DNA from: Phycisphaeraceae bacterium
GTDB taxonomy: Bacteria; Planctomycetota; Phycisphaerae; Phycisphaerales; UBA1924
Direction of reading: 5' to 3'
Assembly: GCA_019636555.1 (NCBI GenBank)
Contig: JAHBXH010000001.1
Location: 1,646,928-1,710,927 of the forward strand
Length of the DNA stretch: 64,000 bases
The notes under the pieces are model-generated. The model was not told the DNA's origin. It did no database searches and saw nothing but the letters and a program-made list of their open reading frames with translations. Within the stretch, counting starts at the first letter, position 1. Every line of letters begins with the position of its first letter. Shown one piece after another: positions 34,926 through 42,506 of the stretch. The translations under genes and the position numbers were made by a program.

Positions 34926-35410
34926 AACAGCTTCTGCTGATCCTTCACGTCCTTAATCCGCCCGTTCAGCGTCTCGAGCTGCTGCATGATGTCCTCGACG
35001 TTGCGGAATTTGTAGTACTCGCTCGCGAAGCGGATGTACGCCACCTCGTCGAGGTCTCGCAGTTTCGCCATCACGCGCTCGCCGATTACGCGGCTCTCGA
35101 CCTCGCGGTCGAATTCCTTGTGCAGCTCTTCTTCGACGACGTCGGCGACGCGCTCTTTCGAGGTTTCGGGGATCGGGCGCTTGCCGCAGGCAGCGACGAC
35201 GCCCTTGAGCACGTTCTCGCGTGCGAACGGCACGCGCGTGCCGTCGCGCTTGACGACGACCAGCCTCGTCGCCTGCTCTACCCGCTCGTAGGTTGTGAAG
35301 CGCTTGCTGCACGCGACGCATTCCCGGCGGCGGCGAATGGTCTTCCCCGCGTCGCTGGCGCGGCTGTCGATGACCTTGTCGTTGTCGGCGTTGCAGAAGG
35401 GACAGAGCAC
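34922..35410 (-). CDS. nrdR: Transcriptional repressor NrdR
   Basis: ATP/dATP-sensing repressor of ribonucleotide reductase genes, 162 residues. It has an N-terminal zinc ribbon (CPFC ... CVAC) with RRRRECVACSKRFTTYER, then the ATP-cone VVKRDGTRVPFARENVLKGV. The GTG start at 35410 lies 6 nt after a TATGCT box. Its stop overlaps the end of the convergent MFS gene. No nrd gene is in the window. Confidence 0.95.
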   Translation of the reverse strand: MLCPFCNADNDKVIDSRASDAGKTIRRRRECVACSKRFTTYERVEQATRLVVVKRDGTRVPFARENVLKGVVAACGKRPIPETSKERVADVVEEELHKEFDREVESRVIGERVMAKLRDLDEVAYIRFASEYYKFRNVEDIMQQLETLNGRIKDVKDQQKLF

Positions 35411-35416
35411 GGGCAG

Positions 35417-35422
35417 AGCATA
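35417..35422 (-). promoter_or_regulatory. -10 box abutting nrdR start
   Basis: TATGCT on the minus strand lies 6 nt before the GTG at 35410. Back-to-back with the thrS leader promoter. Confidence 0.5.
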
Positions 35423-35447
35423 CCGGCCCGTTCAAGCGTGCGTGCGG

Positions 35448-35476
35448 TGGCCAAGTCCGGTTCGTCCGCGTACTCT
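35448..35476 (+). promoter_or_regulatory. thrS leader promoter
   Basis: -10 TACTCT (35471-35476) lies 6 nt before the leader ATG, with a weak -35-like TGGCCA (35448-35453) at 17-bp spacing. The predicted transcript starts at the leader-peptide start codon. Confidence 0.45.
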
Positions 35477-35482
35477 TCCGAA

Positions 35483-35530
35483 ATGACCACCGGCCGTGCC
35501 ACGACGACGACCAAAGACTCCACCGCCTGA
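35483..35530 (+). CDS. thrS leader peptide (threonine-rich)
   Basis: 15-codon ORF MTTGRATTTTKDSTA: 7 of 15 residues are Thr, including four in a row (ACG ACG ACG ACC). It ends 36 nt before a strong intrinsic terminator that precedes thrS. The codon run is exactly what ribosome-mediated attenuation needs: with scarce charged tRNA-Thr the ribosome stalls at residues 7-10. No SD is visible, but the -10 box 6 nt upstream suggests leaderless translation. It is too short for ordinary gene callers. Function is inferred from context and RNA pairing potential. Confidence 0.75.
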   Translation: MTTGRATTTTKDSTA

Positions 35531-35589
35531 GCCGGCAGGCAGCGGAGTTTGTACCTGAACACTCGACCCGGCCGAAAGCCGGGTTTTTT
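35490..35589 (+). promoter_or_regulatory. Transcription attenuator of thrS
   Basis: Four alternating complementary segments: 1, CCGGC (35490-35494, in the leader ORF); 2, GCCGG (35531-35535, next to the leader stop); 3, CCGGC (35568-35572); 4, GCCGG (35578-35582). Pairing 1:2 and 3:4 gives termination. Stalling on the Thr codons (35501-35512) would cover segment 1 and free segment 2 to pair with 3, preventing the terminator. This is the classical layout of amino-acid operon attenuators. Confidence 0.7.
35566..35589 (+). terminator. Intrinsic terminator (attenuator) before thrS
   Basis: The stem is ACCCGGC / GCCGGGT with loop CGAAA, followed by six T. It sits 50 nt upstream of the thrS ATG and would block thrS unless the antiterminator forms. 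Confidence 0.85.
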
Positions 35590-35639
35590 CTTGCTTTTAT
35601 TTGGCCCTTTGGCCCTTTTCACATTTGGACCTTTGACGC

Positions 35640-37886
35640 ATGCCCACCATCACACTTCCAGACGGTTCCAAGAAGTCGTTCGAAAAGCCGGTCAGCGGCA
35701 AGGAAATAGCCGCGTCGATCGGCGCCGGGCTCGCCAAGGCGGCGCTCGGCGTGAAGATCGACGGCGAGTTGCGAGATCTCTCGACCGTCATTGATCGCGA
35801 CGCGAGCATCTCGATCGTCACCGAGCGCGACCGCCAGAAAGTGCTGGACAAGGACGGTCTCTTTCTGATCCGTCACTCCGCGGCACACGTGATGGCAGAG
35901 GCGATCCAGGATGTCGTTGGAAAAGATGTGCAGCTCGCGTACGGCCCGCCGACCGACACCGGCTTTTTCTACGACATGTATGTGCCGGAGGGGAAGAAGA
36001 TCAGCAGCGATCAGTTCGACGCGATCAACAAGCGCATGGCGGAGATCATCAAGGAGAACAGAGAGTTCACCCGGTATGAAATCGGTGGCGGCGATGGTTT
36101 GCAGAAGCTGAAGACCGAAGGCAACAAGTACAAAGTTGACAACGCCGAGCGCGCGATGGGGCTGCCGAGCAGCGTGTACAACGGCGCGAAGTCGGCATTC
36201 AGCGGTGGCAACGGTCTCCAGACCGGTGATCAAGGTGCAACAGGAAGCACTGCTCTGGAGAGCAGTGCCACGAAATCCCTTTCCTTCTACGCCACCGGCG
36301 CTCCCGGAAAAAGCTGGGAAGACCTCTGCCGCGGGCCGCACGTGCCGAGCACCGGGCGCATCGGCGCCGCGATCGTCACTTCGCTTGCCTCCTCCTACTG
36401 GCACGGCGACGAAAATTCCGATCGCCTCATCCGCGTCTATGGCACCGCCTTCCCGACCCAGGCCGAACTCGATGAATACCTCAAGCAGAAAGAAGAAGCC
36501 TCCAAGCGCGATCACCGCGTCATCGGCAAGCACCTCCGCCTCTTCCACATCGATGAAGATGTCGGCCAGGGGCTCATCCTCTGGACTCCCCGCGGCAGCG
36601 TCGTCCGCAAGGAACTCCAGAACTTCATCTCCGCAGAATTGAAAAAGCAGGGCTACACCGAAGTCTTCACCCCGCACATCGGGCGCCTCGAACTCTACAA
36701 GACCTCCGGCCACTTCCCGTATTACAAGGACAGCCAGTTCGCGCCCATCGTCGAGCGCCAGGCGCTCGAAGAACTCAGCAAGGCGGGCTGCACCTGCGCC
36801 GAGATGATGCACCGCGTCGAGGGGGTTTCGGCGCGCCTCGCAGCGGGGATCAACGAACGCACCAAGGCGAACACGATCGCCGCGGACCGCATCATGCCCG
36901 ACGACAAGCTCGTCGAGGGCTTCATGCTCAAGCCGATGAACTGCCCGCACCACGCCAAGATCTTCGGCAGTTCGCCGCATTCGTACCGCGACATGCCGGT
37001 GCGTCTCGCCGAATTCGGCACTGTGTATCGCTGGGAGCAGTCGGGCGAACTCAACGGCCTCACCCGCGTGCGCGGCTTCACCCAGGACGATGCCCATCTC
37101 TTCTGCACCGAGGAGCAGATCCCGGCGGAAATTCAGGGCTGTTTGTCGCTGGTGAAGATCATCTTCAACGTGCTGGGCATGAAGGACTATCGCGTCCGCG
37201 TCGGCCTGCGCGACAAGGATTCGTCCAAGTACACCGGCAGCGCTGAAAGCTGGGACAAGGCGGAGGCGGCGTGCCTTGCCGCGGCAGAATCGCTCGGGGT
37301 TTCGTTTAGCCGCGAGCCCGGCGAGGCGGCGTTCTACGGCCCGAAGATCGACTTCGTCGTGAAGGATGTCATCGGGCGCGAGTGGCAGCTCGGCACCGTG
37401 CAGGTCGATTACCAGATGGGCAACCGCTTCGATCTTTCCTACATCGGCCCCGACAACAAGGCGCACCGGCCGGTGGTCATCCACCGCGCGCCGTTCGGAA
37501 GCATGGAGCGGTTCTGCGGCGTGCTCATCGAGCACTTTGCGGGCGCGTTCCCGACCTGGCTCAGTCCCGAGCAGGTGCGAGTGCTGCCGATAAGCGATAA
37601 GACTCTGGAGTACGGGCGCGAGGTGCTCGCGGCATTGAAGTCGGCGGGCGTGCGCGCGAGCCTCGATGAGAGCAACGAACGCGTGCAGGCGAAGATCAAG
37701 GTCGCGGCGGACGAGAAGATCCCGTACATGCTCATCGTCGGGCCGCGCGATGCGGAGAACAAGGCGGTGAGCGTGCGCGCTCGGGGAGTCGAGAAAGATC
37801 TTGGCGCGATGCCGCTGGAGAAGTTTGTCGGCGACATCAAGGGAGAGCTTGAGAGGAAGGATGCGGTGCTTGGGGTGAAGCCGTGA
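35640..37886 (+). CDS. thrS: Threonyl-tRNA synthetase
   Basis: Charges tRNA-Thr. The protein has 748 residues, about 100 longer than E. coli ThrRS. It has a TGS domain (1-62), an editing domain with HSAAH (HxxxH, about 79-83) and CRGPH (about 230-234), then a class II core with MLKPMNCPHH, the VYRWEQSGE motif 2 region, and an anticodon-binding C-terminus. Extra segments lie at about 170-215 (Gly/Ser-rich, in the editing domain) and about 365-425 (Cys-containing, before motif 2). No SD is seen; expression is probably governed by the upstream attenuator. It overlaps the next gene by 4 bp (GTGA). Confidence 0.95.
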   Translation: MPTITLPDGSKKSFEKPVSGKEIAASIGAGLAKAALGVKIDGELRDLSTVIDRDASISIVTERDRQKVLDKDGLFLIRHSAAHVMAEAIQDVVGKDVQLAYGPPTDTGFFYDMYVPEGKKISSDQFDAINKRMAEIIKENREFTRYEIGGGDGLQKLKTEGNKYKVDNAERAMGLPSSVYNGAKSAFSGGNGLQTGDQGATGSTALESSATKSLSFYATGAPGKSWEDLCRGPHVPSTGRIGAAIVTSLASSYWHGDENSDRLIRVYGTAFPTQAELDEYLKQKEEASKRDHRVIGKHLRLFHIDEDVGQGLILWTPRGSVVRKELQNFISAELKKQGYTEVFTPHIGRLELYKTSGHFPYYKDSQFAPIVERQALEELSKAGCTCAEMMHRVEGVSARLAAGINERTKANTIAADRIMPDDKLVEGFMLKPMNCPHHAKIFGSSPHSYRDMPVRLAEFGTVYRWEQSGELNGLTRVRGFTQDDAHLFCTEEQIPAEIQGCLSLVKIIFNVLGMKDYRVRVGLRDKDSSKYTGSAESWDKAEAACLAAAESLGVSFSREPGEAAFYGPKIDFVVKDVIGREWQLGTVQVDYQMGNRFDLSYIGPDNKAHRPVVIHRAPFGSMERFCGVLIEHFAGAFPTWLSPEQVRVLPISDKTLEYGREVLAALKSAGVRASLDESNERVQAKIKVAADEKIPYMLIVGPRDAENKAVSVRARGVEKDLGAMPLEKFVGDIKGELERKDAVLGVKP

Positions 37887-38500
37887 ACAAGCGAGTGGCC
37901 CGCAAACCAACGTTCAAGATGTCGCTCAAGATGATGGGCGCGGGATGGATGCAGGCGAAGCTGCGATGCGGTCGCCGATCGCTCACGCTCTATCCGGGCT
38001 ACTCGACAGATGTGCTTGGCGGCTTGCTCGAGGCCACATTAGAACTGATCGAATCGAACGGCGTGATGGATGTGGTGCCGGAGAAGGGGCCTGAGTTTGA
38101 GGCTCCGATCCAAGTTTCTTGTTACTGGGATTGCGAGCCGGGTAACTATCGCTGGGATTTGACGTTTGTCTCGGCGGAGCAGCTTTCGATTTCGTTTTCT
38201 GAAATCCTGCCGGGCAAGAGAAAGCTCAGACACAAGCTGCTGTTTGAAACCGAAGTTTCGGCGAGAACATGGTGCGAAATGCTGTTGTCCAACGCGGCGC
38301 GCATCCTGCGTCGACACGGCCTTGCCGGTTATCGTGGCGCATGGAACAATTACGAGTTCCCTGTGGGCTTGTATTTGCGTCTGCTTTCCTACCGGAAAAG
38401 CCAGTTTCGATTCGGCTCGGTGCCTGATGACTTTGACTCCGACGAGCAGACGTCACTTTCGCGCGAACTGCGATTGCTTCTACGGGAAGTGGGGCTGTAG
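37883..38500 (+). CDS. Protein of unknown function
   Basis: Protein of 205 residues starting at the GTG that overlaps the thrS stop, hence probably co-expressed with thrS. There is no signal peptide or membrane helix. It is rich in Arg/Leu with an aromatic core (CYWDCEPGNYRWDLTFVSAEQ, in part). No motif or family is recognised. Its mixed composition and length argue that it is a real gene. Confidence 0.6.
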   Translation: MNKRVARKPTFKMSLKMMGAGWMQAKLRCGRRSLTLYPGYSTDVLGGLLEATLELIESNGVMDVVPEKGPEFEAPIQVSCYWDCEPGNYRWDLTFVSAEQLSISFSEILPGKRKLRHKLLFETEVSARTWCEMLLSNAARILRRHGLAGYRGAWNNYEFPVGLYLRLLSYRKSQFRFGSVPDDFDSDEQTSLSRELRLLLREVGL

Positions 38501-38567
38501 CGACCGGCAAAGCGTGCGCCGCCGACCGACGCACGGCCCGCGGGGCGCTTCCGATGGAATATGACTC

Positions 38568-39058
38568 GTGCGCTGCAGAAGAACGAGCACGCGATTTCTC
38601 AAGTGGGCCGGCTTGATCGCCTCGGTTGCCATCACCTGCGCCTGGCTCGGCAGCGCATTCATTCACGTCCACTACGACGAGTTCGATGGCCGCACGTGGC
38701 GCTGGTATCGGCTCTGGCAAGGCACGTTTCAGTTCGGGCGAACGCGCGACTGGAACCTGACCCCGCCGAATGGCTGGTGGGTGTGGGCGTCGACCGATCG
38801 AACGTTTCGTTTGTGGCACCCGGTCAATCGCTTCGGTTCGTCATGGATCCATCGGGATTGGGCTCCTTTGAAATCCCGCTCTGGATTCCATTGCTGGTGA
38901 TCATCACCCCGACATTTTTTCTTTTTGGACTCGATTGGCGGGTTCGCCGCCGCACGCAGCTCGGACATTGCATGCGCTGCGGATATGACATTTCGGAGAT
39001 CGGCGGGGGATCTCCTTGCCCCGAGTGTGGATCGCCTGTCTCTGCCGCGAACCGGTGA
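38568..39058 (+). pseudogene. Frameshifted planctomycete membrane zinc-ribbon protein
   Basis: The N-terminal part is read in one frame from GTG 38568: a membrane helix FLKWAGLIASVAITCAWLG, then WRWYRLWQGTFQFGR. The C-terminal part lies in the -1 frame ending at 39058: IPLWIPLLVIITPTFFLFGL, then HCMRCGYDIS...SPCPECG. Together they match the common planctomycete protein with two membrane helices and a C-terminal RCGYDL/CPECG zinc ribbon. The switch falls near 38840-38880. The gene is either disrupted, wrongly sequenced there, or frameshifted during translation; no canonical slippery heptamer is seen. Confidence 0.7.
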
Positions 39059-39209
39059 GCGCGTTCTGCGCAGTTGCTTTTGGGTTTTTGGCTTGCCCCA
39101 CAACCGTCGCACCAACGGCGCTCGGCGCTGCGCAGTTGCTGTTTGCGTCGATCCGGCGGCTTACGTCGATGGAGCGCGCGATTCGTGCGACTCCCTATTT
39201 GGCACGGGT

Positions 39210-39440
39210 TCACTTTGAATAGACCCGTAACTCTCTCTTCCCAAAGTCCATCTCCACCCGCCCAAAGTCCGCGAGTGTCTGGTTCCCCAGAATCCCGATC
39301 GGTGTCGGTCCTTTGAACCGCGAGAACAGCGGCAGCGATCCGGCCATCACGACCTGATCCTTCAGCGTCACTTCCCCCAGCGAGATCGTCACGCCATCCG
39401 CCTTCGCCAGTTTGCTGCGGGCCGCACCGATGCCGCGCAT
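39210..39440 (-). pseudogene. C-terminal remnant of retropepsin-like aspartyl protease
   Basis: The last ~75 residues (ISLGEVTLKDQVVMAGSL ... PIGILGNQTLADFGRVEMDF ... RELRVYSK) match the C-terminal half of bacterial retropepsin-like proteins, in which GxLGxxxLxxF..xxDFxxxxLxV is typical. The catalytic DTGA/S half is absent: upstream, the frame enters the last part of the neighbouring gene, where it is out of phase. It is therefore likely a broken gene end. Confidence 0.5.
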
Positions 39441-39519
39441 GTCTGTGTTTGCCGGATTCCGCCCAATCCCACGAGCGCGAGCTTCTCGAATCGTGCGATT
39501 CTCCGTCGATTCTGTCGGC

Positions 39520-41985
39520 CTACCTGCGATGGAAGCCACCGAACCGTCCGCCCCCGAAGCCGCTGAAGCCGCCGCGGCTGAATCCTCCGCCACCGAATCG
39601 CGAGCCGAACCCGCCGGAGCTGCCGCCGAATCCGCCCCAGCCGTTCGAAGCGCCGCGCGCCCAGGAATCACGATTGAGACCGCTCATGTTGTCGTGATCC
39701 TGCCATCCGCCGCCGCCGAACCTGTCTTCGCTTCCGGACTGACCCCAGCGGTTCTGAAGCTCGGATGTGTTCCCCTCGCCGCTGCGCCACTGGTTCTGCC
39801 AGGAGCTTTGTGATCGATTCTGCCACGCACTCGAGTCGCGAGCCTGCGCGGCGCGGCTCTCGGTCTCGTTCATGCCCTGACCGCTATTTGAAAAGTTTCG
39901 GTTTTCCGCCCCCATGTTCGAACTCTGATTCGGCCGATTCACGTTGTTCCAGCTTCCGTCGTTGTATTTCTGCCACTGGCCGTCATCGTTCTTGCGATAG
40001 ACATTCCCGTCGTGGCCCGCGTACACGTCTCCGTTGCTCGCTTTCGCAACGGACGAGTTGCCTTTGTGTGCGCCCTCGGCCCACTGGCCCGATGAGTCCT
40101 CGGCCCAGCCCTTGGTCACGCCGGTCGCGTTGTTGGTTGAATGCCCGGCCTCAGCCCAGCGATTCCCTTGTGACACGTACGAGTGACCCCACGAACCGTA
40201 ACCGTTCGAGCCGCCCGTGTGCTGGCCGTAGGTCCCGGTCCACGGGTTGTAGGCTTGCGTCCCGTGGATGCTGCCGTATGGTCCGTACGCGCCGCCGCTT
40301 CTGAAATAAGTTCCTGTCGCCGGGTTGTACCCGGCGCACCATCCCGCGCCGCCGTATGGACCATAGCAACCAGCGCCGCGGTAGTACGTTCCGTAACCAT
40401 AGTGATAGATCGGAGCGCACCCGTAGGAGTAATAACAAGGCGGACAGCCGTAATACCAATTGTTGTTGCTCGCGATCAGCGCGCCGGTGAGCATCCCCGC
40501 GCCGAACATGAGGGCGCCGGTCGCCGCAACATACTCACCGCTGTATCCGCTGGTATATCCGACCACCACGGTGTCGGGCGTTGCGCTGTACACCTGGCAA
40601 TAGGTCACGTTGTAAATCGGGCACGTCGGAGGAATGGTGTAGATCGCGCTCGGGACAACCGAGCAAACAACCCACGGACCCGTCGGCAACGTCGAAATAA
40701 ACCAGACTCCTTTGTTGCAGCAGTAATACGCCCCCTCATACTGCACGATTTCAAACGGTGTATTCACCGCATAGGTCATCTGCGTGCCCTGAATCGGGAC
40801 GTACTTCGGCGCGCCGACGTAGGTCACGTCGAGCTTGGTCTCGGCGATCTTGACCGTCGCTTTTTGCGGCACGTTTGCGAGCAAAATCGCATCCTGCGCC
40901 TGCTGCGTGCCCGGCACCGAGACAAGCACATATGCGAGCGGGCAGCTCGCGGGAATGCGCGCAAAGTCGGGCGGAAGATTCGCGGATGCCGCGGCCCAGG
41001 GCCCGTTCAGAGTCGTCGCGCTGAACCAGCGGCCGGCGACGAGGAAGTAGTACGTCGAATTCGAGACGTCGAAAAAGACCGTCATCGTCGGGTTGTTCAC
41101 ATACATGAGCGAAGTGCCCGCGATCGGCGAATAGGAAGGAGGCCCCTGCGTGACGATGAGTTCCGCGGGCTGCGTGCTGACAAAGACCGTGGGAACGGTG
41201 GCCGCTGGTTTGAGCGGCATGTTCTTGTGCACTTCTTCCCACTGCTTGGCGGGAAGACTCGTGAAGTCGGCGGGAAGCGAGGTCGCCGCGGTCCATGGGC
41301 CGTTCACGGGATCCGGCGCGGTGAGCCACGAACCGTTGTTCAGGAGGTAGTACTGACTCGTGGTGCCGTCCATCAGCACCAGCCAGTTCGTGTTCACGGC
41401 GAACATGATCTTGGTGTTGTCGATCGGCTTGAGATCCGGCTGTCCCATGAACATGACGAGGATCGCGGGTCGTTCGCTGTAAAAGATCGGCGGCGGGTCC
41501 ATGTTCAGGTTCACTCCGGCGGGCGGTGTGACGTTGCGCATGTAGACGAGCACCTTGTCGAGCCCCAACGTGAGAGTCGATTTCTCCGGGAGCGCTTCCT
41601 TGACCACCGCCGTGAGCGCCGAGGCGATCTCGGGAGAAGCGCCCGGAAAGTGGTACACCGCCTGGATGTTGGTCAGAACAACGGTGTCCGTATCTCGATG
41701 AATCTCGGTATCGGCTTCGGCGGCGGCCACGCCCATCTCGGCCGTTGCGGCGCCGGGGAGAGTCACTTCGATCGCGCAGCGGAACCGCATCTTGTCGTAA
41801 TCCTTCCACGAGTCGATCTGCGGCTGATGGATCAGGACGGTCGTTCCGTCCTTCGAGAACGAGCGCGGCCAACCCGGGTCAACCGGCGCCGGCATTTGCG
41901 CGGGTGCCGCGCTCTGCGCGAGAGCAGCCGGCGCAAAGCCGCAGCAGAGAATCGTGAGCCCGAGAGCAAGCGTCTTGCGGAACAT
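39520..41985 (-). CDS. Large secreted protein with three aromatic repeats and Gly-rich tail
   Basis: Protein of 821 residues from ATG 41985 (GGAGGT 5-6 nt upstream) with a signal peptide ending PAALAQ. Residues about 250-550 contain three related modules of the form YYxxxxGxW...GPW...LPxDFxxIP (YYLLNNGSWLTA, YYFLVAGRWFSA, YYCCNKGVWFIS). Next comes a Tyr/Gly/Cys-rich stretch (YGCPPCYYSYGCAPIYHYG), NPxTGTYxRxGAYGPYG repeats, a WQKYNDGSW segment, and a Gly/Phe/Arg-rich tail (FGGGRFGGFHRR). Homologues are sometimes named carbohydrate-binding family V/XII proteins; a surface or matrix role is inferred. Confidence 0.7.
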   Translation of the reverse strand: MFRKTLALGLTILCCGFAPAALAQSAAPAQMPAPVDPGWPRSFSKDGTTVLIHQPQIDSWKDYDKMRFRCAIEVTLPGAATAEMGVAAAEADTEIHRDTDTVVLTNIQAVYHFPGASPEIASALTAVVKEALPEKSTLTLGLDKVLVYMRNVTPPAGVNLNMDPPPIFYSERPAILVMFMGQPDLKPIDNTKIMFAVNTNWLVLMDGTTSQYYLLNNGSWLTAPDPVNGPWTAATSLPADFTSLPAKQWEEVHKNMPLKPAATVPTVFVSTQPAELIVTQGPPSYSPIAGTSLMYVNNPTMTVFFDVSNSTYYFLVAGRWFSATTLNGPWAAASANLPPDFARIPASCPLAYVLVSVPGTQQAQDAILLANVPQKATVKIAETKLDVTYVGAPKYVPIQGTQMTYAVNTPFEIVQYEGAYYCCNKGVWFISTLPTGPWVVCSVVPSAIYTIPPTCPIYNVTYCQVYSATPDTVVVGYTSGYSGEYVAATGALMFGAGMLTGALIASNNNWYYGCPPCYYSYGCAPIYHYGYGTYYRGAGCYGPYGGAGWCAGYNPATGTYFRSGGAYGPYGSIHGTQAYNPWTGTYGQHTGGSNGYGSWGHSYVSQGNRWAEAGHSTNNATGVTKGWAEDSSGQWAEGAHKGNSSVAKASNGDVYAGHDGNVYRKNDDGQWQKYNDGSWNNVNRPNQSSNMGAENRNFSNSGQGMNETESRAAQARDSSAWQNRSQSSWQNQWRSGEGNTSELQNRWGQSGSEDRFGGGGWQDHDNMSGLNRDSWARGASNGWGGFGGSSGGFGSRFGGGGFSRGGFSGFGGGRFGGFHRR

Positions 41986-42506
41986 GCGCACCTCCAAGGA
42001 ACGGCCGCCGCAAATCGCGTATTCGATCCGGGCGAGGCCACCGCATGAGATTGTACCGTTTTTGTGCCATGCATGGCGCACCTCGATCGGACCGAGTCCC
42101 ACCGCAGTTTTCACGCACGGATTCCAAGCGAGAACCATGCGTTCTTGTCGTGAGGACGAATCGCTTATGGCATTCGATGTTCGCGCACGGCGGCGTGATT
42201 CAATCGAAACGGAATCCGCCCGAAGCTCGTCCACGTCCTGCTTTCCAAAAAATATTGTCGGCCGCGCCGGCAAAGCTGTGAGAGGCTCTTCATGCGTCGC
42301 AGAGGTGCGCTGCTTTGCTCAGAGGCACAAATGGTGCACTTACTGTTCGTCACGCCGCGCGGCATCGGTCGCCGGAAATCCCGGCGAACAACCAACAATT
42401 GCACGCACAGAAATCGAAAAAAACATTTCGCGATTGACGCTAACCCGAACAAACTTTATATATCGGGACGTGTTGCCTCGCTGGTGAGAAAGGCGTAGGG
42501 TGCAAT
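41986..42506. other. Divergent spacer upstream of the glgE operon
   Basis: This 521-bp gap lies between two divergent genes. It holds the GGAGGT of the secreted protein at its left end and the glgE promoter at its right end (42434-42462). The middle is less GC-rich and holds no convincing gene or RNA. Confidence 0.5.
42434..42462 (+). promoter_or_regulatory. Sigma70-type promoter of the glgE-treY operon
   Basis: -35 TTGACG (42434-42439), 17-bp spacer, -10 TATATA (42457-42462). This is close to consensus and is the best classical promoter in the window. The predicted start is near 42469, leaving a leader of about 38 nt with AGGG before the GTG at 42507. Confidence 0.7.

Noticed and set aside
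35483..35640. T-box riboswitch upstream of thrS
   Set aside because: No T-box consensus (UGGNACCGCG-type) or Stem I elements are seen; the short Thr-rich ORF and terminator explain the leader better.
35619..37910. 763-codon minus-strand frame opposite thrS
   Set aside because: Codon-bias shadow of an unambiguous ThrRS; composition is His/Arg/Val-rich and lacks motifs.
38840..38880. Programmed -1 frameshift in the zinc-ribbon gene
   Set aside because: No X XXY YYZ heptamer in the right phase and no obvious pseudoknot; mutation or sequencing error is simpler.
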